A model generated the notes under the pieces. The model ran no database searches and was not told where the DNA came from. It worked only from the letters and a program-made list of their open reading frames with translations. This document shows positions 59,568 to 64,000 of a stretch of 64,000 nucleotides of DNA, one piece after another. Made by a program: the position numbers and the translations under genes. Source of the stretch: Nocardiopsis metallicus (GTDB lineage Bacteria; Actinomycetota; Actinomycetes; Streptosporangiales; Streptosporangiaceae); assembly GCF_014201115.1 (NCBI RefSeq), contig NZ_JACHDO010000001.1, forward strand, positions 7,006,001 through 7,070,000, read 5' to 3'. Positions within the stretch are counted from its first letter, which is position 1. Every line of letters begins with the position of its first letter.

Positions 59568-60980
59568 ATGGAGAGTTCCGCGGAATCACCGCAACCGGTC
59601 AGGGCCGTACTCCAGGCGGTCGGCGGTTGGATCGACCGGCTGGGCGCGATCTGGGTCGAGGGCCAGATCGCCGAGCTCAACTCGCGCGGCCGCATGTCCT
59701 ACATGACCCTGCGCGACCCGGTCGCCAACGCTTCCATCCGCGTGCTCTGCGAGACCTCGGTCCTGCGCCGCCAGGAACCGGCTCCGGGGCCGGGCGATCG
59801 CGTGGTCATGCACGCCAAGCCCGACTTCTACCAGCTCAAGGGCACCTTCTCGCTGCGGGCCCGGGAGATCCGGCACGTCGGTATCGGTGAACTGCTGGCC
59901 CGCCTGGAGCAGCTGCGGCGCACCCTGACCGCCGAGGGCGTCTTCGATCCGGCCCGCAAGCGCGCGCTGCCGTTCCTGCCCAACACCGTCGGTCTCATCT
60001 GCGGGCGTGACTCCGCCGCCGAACGCGACGTGCTGGAGAACAGCCGCCGCCGCTGGCCCGCCGTGCGCTTCGAGGTCCGTCAGGTGGCGGTCCAGGGCGA
60101 CCGCGCCACCCGCGAGGTGACCGAGGCGCTGCACGACCTGGACTCGCACCCCGAGGTCGACGTCATCGTGATCGCCCGGGGCGGTGGTTCCATGGAGGAC
60201 CTGCTGCCCTTCTCCGACGAAGCCCTGGTCCGCGCCGTGGCGGCCGCGGCCACTCCGGTGGTGAGCGCGATCGGCCACGAACAGGACGCGCCTCTGCTGG
60301 ACCACGTGGCGGACGTGCGGGCCTCCACCCCCACCGACGCCGCCAAGCGCACCGTCCCGGACGTGGGCGAGCAGCTGGAGATCATCCGCCAGCTCCGCGA
60401 CCGCGGCCGCCGGGTCATCAAGGGCGGTGTGGACCGGGAGTTCACCTGGCTGGCGAGCGTGCGCTCCCGCCCGGTCCTGGCCGATCCGGTCCGGGAGACC
60501 GAACGTCTCACCGAACAGGTACTGGAACTGCGCGATCGCGCCCGCCGGAGCCTGACGATCTCGCTGGACCGCGCCACGGAGGGACTCGGCCACACCGAGG
60601 CCCGCCTGCACGCCCTGTCCCCGGCAACCACGCTGGCGCGCGGCTACGCGATCGTGCAGCGCGAGGACGGCTCCGTGGTCCGCTCCGCCACCGAACCCGC
60701 GGTGGGCGAGACCCTGCGCCTGCGCTTCGCCGAGGACGGCCTGCGCGCCACGGTCGACTCCCTGGACGGCGCCGTCGATCCGGAGGAAGCGGAGGACCCG
60801 GGGAAGTCCGCGGCGGCGGAGCCCGCACCAGCCAAACCCAGACGCACCAGAACCGGAGCCGCGAAGTCCGGGGGAGCCAAGTCCGGGCGAGCCAAGTCCG
60901 CGGCCGCCGAGAAGAAGACCGCCGCGGACAGCGCCACAACGGATGCCACCGGCACGACGGACACCACAGAGGGGGAGTAG
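59568..60980 (+). CDS. xseA: Exodeoxyribonuclease VII large subunit
   Basis: This 470-residue catalytic subunit of ExoVII degrades single-stranded DNA in both directions. It has an N-terminal OB fold (IWVEGQIAELNSRGRMSYMTLRDP), the catalytic core (GLICGRDSAAERDVLENSRRRWP; VDVIVIARGGGSMEDLLPFSDEALVRA; SAIGHEQDAPLLDHVADVRASTPTDAA) and a C-terminal coiled coil with LARGYAIVQREDG. It ends in a Lys/Ala-rich tail. ATG 59568 has GGAG at 8-nt spacing; ATG 59562 is too close. The stop is 2 nt from xseB. Confidence 0.93.
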   Translation: MESSAESPQPVRAVLQAVGGWIDRLGAIWVEGQIAELNSRGRMSYMTLRDPVANASIRVLCETSVLRRQEPAPGPGDRVVMHAKPDFYQLKGTFSLRAREIRHVGIGELLARLEQLRRTLTAEGVFDPARKRALPFLPNTVGLICGRDSAAERDVLENSRRRWPAVRFEVRQVAVQGDRATREVTEALHDLDSHPEVDVIVIARGGGSMEDLLPFSDEALVRAVAAAATPVVSAIGHEQDAPLLDHVADVRASTPTDAAKRTVPDVGEQLEIIRQLRDRGRRVIKGGVDREFTWLASVRSRPVLADPVRETERLTEQVLELRDRARRSLTISLDRATEGLGHTEARLHALSPATTLARGYAIVQREDGSVVRSATEPAVGETLRLRFAEDGLRATVDSLDGAVDPEEAEDPGKSAAAEPAPAKPRRTRTGAAKSGGAKSGRAKSAAAEKKTAADSATTDATGTTDTTEGE

Positions 60981-60982
60981 AC

Positions 60983-61225
60983 ATGGCCGAGAAGACCGAG
61001 GCCCCGGAACTGAGCTACGAGGAGAGCCGTGAGGAGCTGAACAACGTCGTCCGCAGACTGGAGTCGGGCGGTCTCACCCTCCAGGAGTCCCTGGCCCTGT
61101 GGGAGCGCGGTGAGGAGCTGGCCCGCATCTGCGAGCGCTGGCTCGAGGGCGCCCGCGCCAAGCTGGCCGCCGCCATGGACGAACGCCGCGCCGACGAGCC
61201 CCAGGACTCCGACGCACCCTTCTGA
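60983..61225 (+). CDS. xseB: Exodeoxyribonuclease VII small subunit
   Basis: This 80-residue helical subunit has the family pattern LSYEESREELNNVVRRLESGGLTLQESLALWERGEELARICERWLE. It assembles along the XseA coiled coil. ATG 60983 follows GGGGGAG, 2 nt after xseA, so the pair is coupled. The length is normal. Confidence 0.93.
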   Translation: MAEKTEAPELSYEESREELNNVVRRLESGGLTLQESLALWERGEELARICERWLEGARAKLAAAMDERRADEPQDSDAPF

Positions 61226-61276
61226 CCCTTCTGAGCGAACCCGCATCCCGTCGGGCCGGACCTGCGTCGGTGAGCC

Positions 61277-61855
61277 CTACTTGCGGCCGTTGAGTTCGTC
61301 GCCGAGGTTGCGCAGGTTGCCGGGCAGACCGCGAAAGACCGAGATGACCAGTACCAGCGCCGTGCCGAGGAACAGCCACGGCGCGACCTCGGCCAGGCGG
61401 GAGGCCAGGCCCAGGATGAGGACCCGGGCGAACCCCTCGTTGCCCAGGGCCAGGAGGCTCTCGGCGGCGACCACGGCGACGAAGTAGGCGATGGGCGGGC
61501 TCACCGAGAGCGACAGCAGGTCGCTGGGGCGGACCACGGCCGCGGTGAGCAGACAGGCGAGGGTGAAGGCCAGGCCCGGGGCGGCCGGAGTGGCCGTCAG
61601 GTGGGCGAGCATCGTTCCGGCGAAGCTGAACACCACGATCAGCAGGACTCCGCCGCGCCCGGTCAGGCGTGGTGGGGTCCAACCGGCGGCCCCAGCTGCC
61701 CCGGCCGCGTTCGGGTGCCTGCGTGCTTTCTTGTCCGTGTCGGGGTGACTGCGCGCCGTCCTGTCCGCGCTCGGCACCTCCCGGCGGCGACCGTTGGACC
61801 GCACGAAGTACGGGGCCTGTCCGGGCTCCGGACCGTCCGACTTGCGCGGGGGCAT
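61277..61855 (-). CDS. DUF6542 membrane protein
   Basis: This 192-residue protein has a basic Pro-rich N-terminal tail (~1-70), then four hydrophobic segments in ~78-185 (LTGRGGVLLIVVFSFAGTMLAHL, LAFTLACLLTAAVVRPSDLLSLSVSPPIAYFVAV) ending in GNLRNLGDELN. The sequence fits DUF6542, a family without known function. ATG 61855 follows GGGAGG at good spacing; the in-frame GTG at 61885 lacks a site. It is convergent with xseB. Confidence 0.75.
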   Translation of the reverse strand: MPPRKSDGPEPGQAPYFVRSNGRRREVPSADRTARSHPDTDKKARRHPNAAGAAGAAGWTPPRLTGRGGVLLIVVFSFAGTMLAHLTATPAAPGLAFTLACLLTAAVVRPSDLLSLSVSPPIAYFVAVVAAESLLALGNEGFARVLILGLASRLAEVAPWLFLGTALVLVISVFRGLPGNLRNLGDELNGRK

Positions 61856-62047
61856 GGTCGTGCGCCTCCCAAGTTTGTTACTCACAGTGTTTAGTGTGTC
61901 ACTTCTCGTGAATCTTCGGGGGTCTTTCCTGGGATCGTGTCGTCATTTCGGCCACTTGCCCCTTCCGGGGTGAACGCGGCTTCCACCCCTTGGACGCCGA
62001 GATCTCCCCGCCTGGTTCTGGCCGGTTCCGGACGCATGGCCGATTCG

Positions 62048-63478
62048 TCACTCTCCGTGGTCGGCCCCCTTGGGTTCCTTTTGGGTCGATCCGTTGCCGC
62101 TGTTACTCCCATGCCGAATACCGCCGAAATCAGCCGTGCCCGCGACGCCCACACCCGACATGTCCGGCTCGGGCGCGGTCGGCCCGGCAAGCCCCGAGCC
62201 GTCACCGGCCTCCGAGGCGACGTCGAACCCCGCTGGGGTGTCGAGCCCCGGGGTGACGCCGAGTCCGGGGGAGGAATCCGCGAGCTCCGGTGCCGCCACC
62301 GTACGCGGCCGCTCCGTCACCCCCGAGAGCCGGTCCAGGTCGCCCTCCACCAGGCCCAGCTCACCGAACCGCCGAGCGGTCACCAGTACCCGGCTCTCCA
62401 GCGACCCCACGGTCTGGTTGTAGGCGCCCACCGTGCGGTTCAGCGCGCGGCCGAGCCCCTCCACGTGCCCGCCGAGCGTCGACAGCCGCGCGTGCAGCTG
62501 CTTGCCCAGGTCGAACACCTCGCGGGCGTTCTCGCTCAGGGCCTCCTGCTGCCACGCGTACTGCGCCGTCCGCAGCAGGGAGATCAGGGTCGTCGGCGTC
62601 GCGATGTGCACCCGCCGCCCCATCGCGTACTCCAGCAGCTCCGAGTCGTGCTCCAGCGCCGGGGCCAGGAACGCCTCGCCCGGGATGAACAGCACCACGA
62701 ACTCCGGCGCCGGGGTGAACGCCGCCCAGTACGTCTTCGCCGCCAACTGGTCCACGTGGGTGCGCAGGTGCTTGGCGTGCGCGCGCAGCCGCTCCGTCGC
62801 CTCCGGGCCCTCCCCGGTCTCCACCGCGTCCAGGTACGCGGCCAGCGGCACCTTGGAGTCCACGACGATGTTCTTGCCGCCCGCCAGCCGCACCACCATG
62901 TCCGGTCGCTGCGCCCCGGCCACCGCCTGCTCCTCGAAATCGCAGTACGCGGCCATCCCGGCCAGTTCGGCGACCCTGCGCAGCTGGAGCTCTCCCCACC
63001 GGCCGCGCGCCTCGGGCCTGCGCAGCGCCGTCACCAGTGACTGCGTCTGGTCCCGCAGCCGCTCCGAACCCTCGCGCACGTACTCGACCTGCTTGGCCAG
63101 TTCGGCGTGGGCGGCGGCCCGACCGGCGTCCACTTCGCGCAGCTGCGTCTCCACCCGGTTCAGGGTCGCGGTCAGCGGCTCCACCATCCGCTCCACGGCG
63201 CGCCGCCGCTCGTCCAGGTCCCCGCCGGCCTCGGCGCTGACGGCGCGCAGCCGCCCCTCGGCGAGTTCGAGGAAACGCTGGTTGGTCTGGTCCAGGGCCT
63301 GTGCGGACAGCGCGCGGAACCGGTCCGCGAGCTGCTCCTCCACGTAGGCCGCGCGCTCCTGCGCGGCCCGGGCGTCCGCGCGGGCCTCGGCGTCACGGCC
63401 GCGGGCGAGCATCCATCCCACGGCGGCGCCGACGGCCAGACCGATGAGGAGTACGAGTACGAGTGCGAGGGCGTCCAT
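62048..63478 (-). CDS. rmuC: DNA recombination protein RmuC
   Basis: This 476-residue protein has one N-terminal membrane helix (~5-24), then a long coiled coil (30-150) and the RmuC nuclease-like core (GRWGELQLRRVAELAGM, DMVVRLAGGKNIVVDSKVPLAAYL, HVDQLAAKTYW, FVVLFIPGEAFLAPAL, VHIATPTTLISLLRTAQYAW). RmuC-type proteins limit DNA inversions at short repeats. The C-terminal ~90 residues are a Gly/Pro/Ser-rich tail without conservation. ATG 63478 has only a weak upstream site (GGCCCC). It lies near the ExoVII genes, giving a small cluster of DNA-metabolism genes. Confidence 0.88.
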   Translation of the reverse strand: MDALALVLVLLIGLAVGAAVGWMLARGRDAEARADARAAQERAAYVEEQLADRFRALSAQALDQTNQRFLELAEGRLRAVSAEAGGDLDERRRAVERMVEPLTATLNRVETQLREVDAGRAAAHAELAKQVEYVREGSERLRDQTQSLVTALRRPEARGRWGELQLRRVAELAGMAAYCDFEEQAVAGAQRPDMVVRLAGGKNIVVDSKVPLAAYLDAVETGEGPEATERLRAHAKHLRTHVDQLAAKTYWAAFTPAPEFVVLFIPGEAFLAPALEHDSELLEYAMGRRVHIATPTTLISLLRTAQYAWQQEALSENAREVFDLGKQLHARLSTLGGHVEGLGRALNRTVGAYNQTVGSLESRVLVTARRFGELGLVEGDLDRLSGVTERPRTVAAPELADSSPGLGVTPGLDTPAGFDVASEAGDGSGLAGPTAPEPDMSGVGVAGTADFGGIRHGSNSGNGSTQKEPKGADHGE

Positions 63479-63764
63479 GGGGCCATGCTCTCAACCCCCC
63501 GGGTCCGGATGCTCTCCAACGCGCAGGATCGCGGTCAGCGCGGCGAGGAGGGAGGTCGGGTCCGCCGACGCCCGACCGTGCGGCCGCCGGACCGCGCGAC
63601 CGCCGGACCGCGCGGCCCCGGGCACCGGCCCCGGGCACCGGCCCCGTCCGCGGCCGTCCGGTGACCGGATCCGGCCAGTAACGGGGGTTGCCGGGGCGGG
63701 ATCGAGCACCCACGCTTTCCGGAACCCCCGTGACACCTGCGGCCCCTCCGGAGAAAGGCCCGAC
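63479..63764. other. Intergenic region with tandem repeat
   Basis: This 286-nt spacer has no gene. CCCCGGGCACCGG is repeated twice in tandem (63616-63641), next to a GACCGCCGGACCGCGCG duplication. It is simple, GC-only sequence. It separates divergent genes, so promoters are expected but not recognisable. Confidence 0.4.
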
Positions 63765-64000
63765 ATGCGCCTCGCCACCCACTCCAGCGGAGACGGTGAG
63801 CGCACCGCCCTCCTCGTGCACGGCGGCGCCGCGCTGCACCGGACCTGGCACGCGGTCGAGGGCGAGCTGCTCCGGCGCGGCTACCGGGTGGTCGGGGTGG
63901 ATCTGCGCGGACACGGGGACAGCCCGCGCGGGGCGTACTCGATGGAGGAGCTCCGCCAGGACCTGGTCGACACCCTGCCGCCCGGGGCCGACCTGGTCAT
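63765..64000 (+). CDS. Alpha/beta hydrolase, cut by window end
   Basis: The first ~78 residues run MRLATHSSGDGERTALLVHG through GAALHRTWHAVEGELLRRGY, VDLRGHGDSPRGAY and LRQDLVDTLPPGADLV. The HGG oxyanion motif and the Gly-rich DLRGHGDS strand identify an alpha/beta hydrolase of the epoxide-hydrolase/haloalkane-dehalogenase-like branch. ATG 63765 follows GAGAAAGG. The nucleophile elbow lies past the edge, so the activity cannot be named. Confidence 0.7.
   Translation, partial: MRLATHSSGDGERTALLVHGGAALHRTWHAVEGELLRRGYRVVGVDLRGHGDSPRGAYSMEELRQDLVDTLPPGADLV

Noticed and set aside
63616..63641. Tandem 13-bp repeat as a CRISPR or minisatellite
   Set aside because: Two units only, without spacers; simple GC-rich duplication.

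Overview
The window is chromosomal DNA from a high-GC Gram-positive actinomycete. The evidence is codon bias, frequent GTG/TTG starts, a mycothiol-dependent amidase (mca), Ser/Thr kinases with extracellular sensor domains, RNHCP, DUF1707, DUF4307, DUF4245 and DUF6542 proteins, and an LAxTG-type wall-sorting signal. Gene order around greA/DUF4307/mca, glpX/DUF4245/ispH/xseAB and cbs/acyltransferase/metB looks like the conserved core of Streptomyces-like and Nocardiopsis-like chromosomes. The genus is an inference only. No prophage, IS transposase, CRISPR array or rRNA was seen. Almost all of the window is ordinary core genome with small accessory pieces.

0-18 kb is metabolism. It holds a type II NADH dehydrogenase; an unusual tRNA-like gene with its own -10 box; a divergent proline-catabolism locus (PucR-type regulator, P5C dehydrogenase, proline dehydrogenase); a three-gene redox operon (DUF6510, flavin reductase, sulfite-oxidase-fold molybdoenzyme); a frameshifted alpha/beta hydrolase; a Bax-inhibitor-like membrane protein; a thiolase; an SGNH hydrolase; and a transsulfuration group (cystathionine beta-synthase, hexapeptide acyltransferase, cystathionine gamma-synthase).

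18-36 kb is regulation and housekeeping. It holds tandem GntR/UTRA repressors behind a palindromic operator, an AAA-ATPase/VWA pair, a FIST sensor protein, a secreted SH3-like protein, RDD, greA, DUF4307, mca, a FadR-type regulator, a DUF255 thioredoxin-fold protein, a Ser/Thr kinase divergent from a sigma factor, uppS and phoH.

36-54 kb is envelope-oriented. It holds a 1,688-residue polytopic membrane protein with recent internal duplication, two tandem secreted transglycosylase-like proteins sharing an identical 179-bp block, a second Ser/Thr kinase, fumC, a DUF1707 protein, two overlapping RNHCP zinc proteins, an LPMO predicted to be wall-anchored through LARTG, an ABC-2 exporter and a DUF3352 protein. 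54-64 kb holds glpX, a TetR regulator, DUF4245, a 678-bp gene-free gap with a perfect 21-bp inverted repeat, ispH, a putative lipid-droplet protein, xseA-xseB, DUF6542, rmuC and the start of an alpha/beta hydrolase cut by the window edge.

Most convergent gene pairs are separated by strong GC-rich hairpins. Several genes (metB, the FadR-type regulator, possibly the ABC ATPase) have a -10-like hexamer six nucleotides before the start codon, suggesting leaderless transcripts. The least explained items are the tRNA-like gene, the tandem secreted pair, the LARTG-anchored LPMO and the 21-bp inverted repeat.
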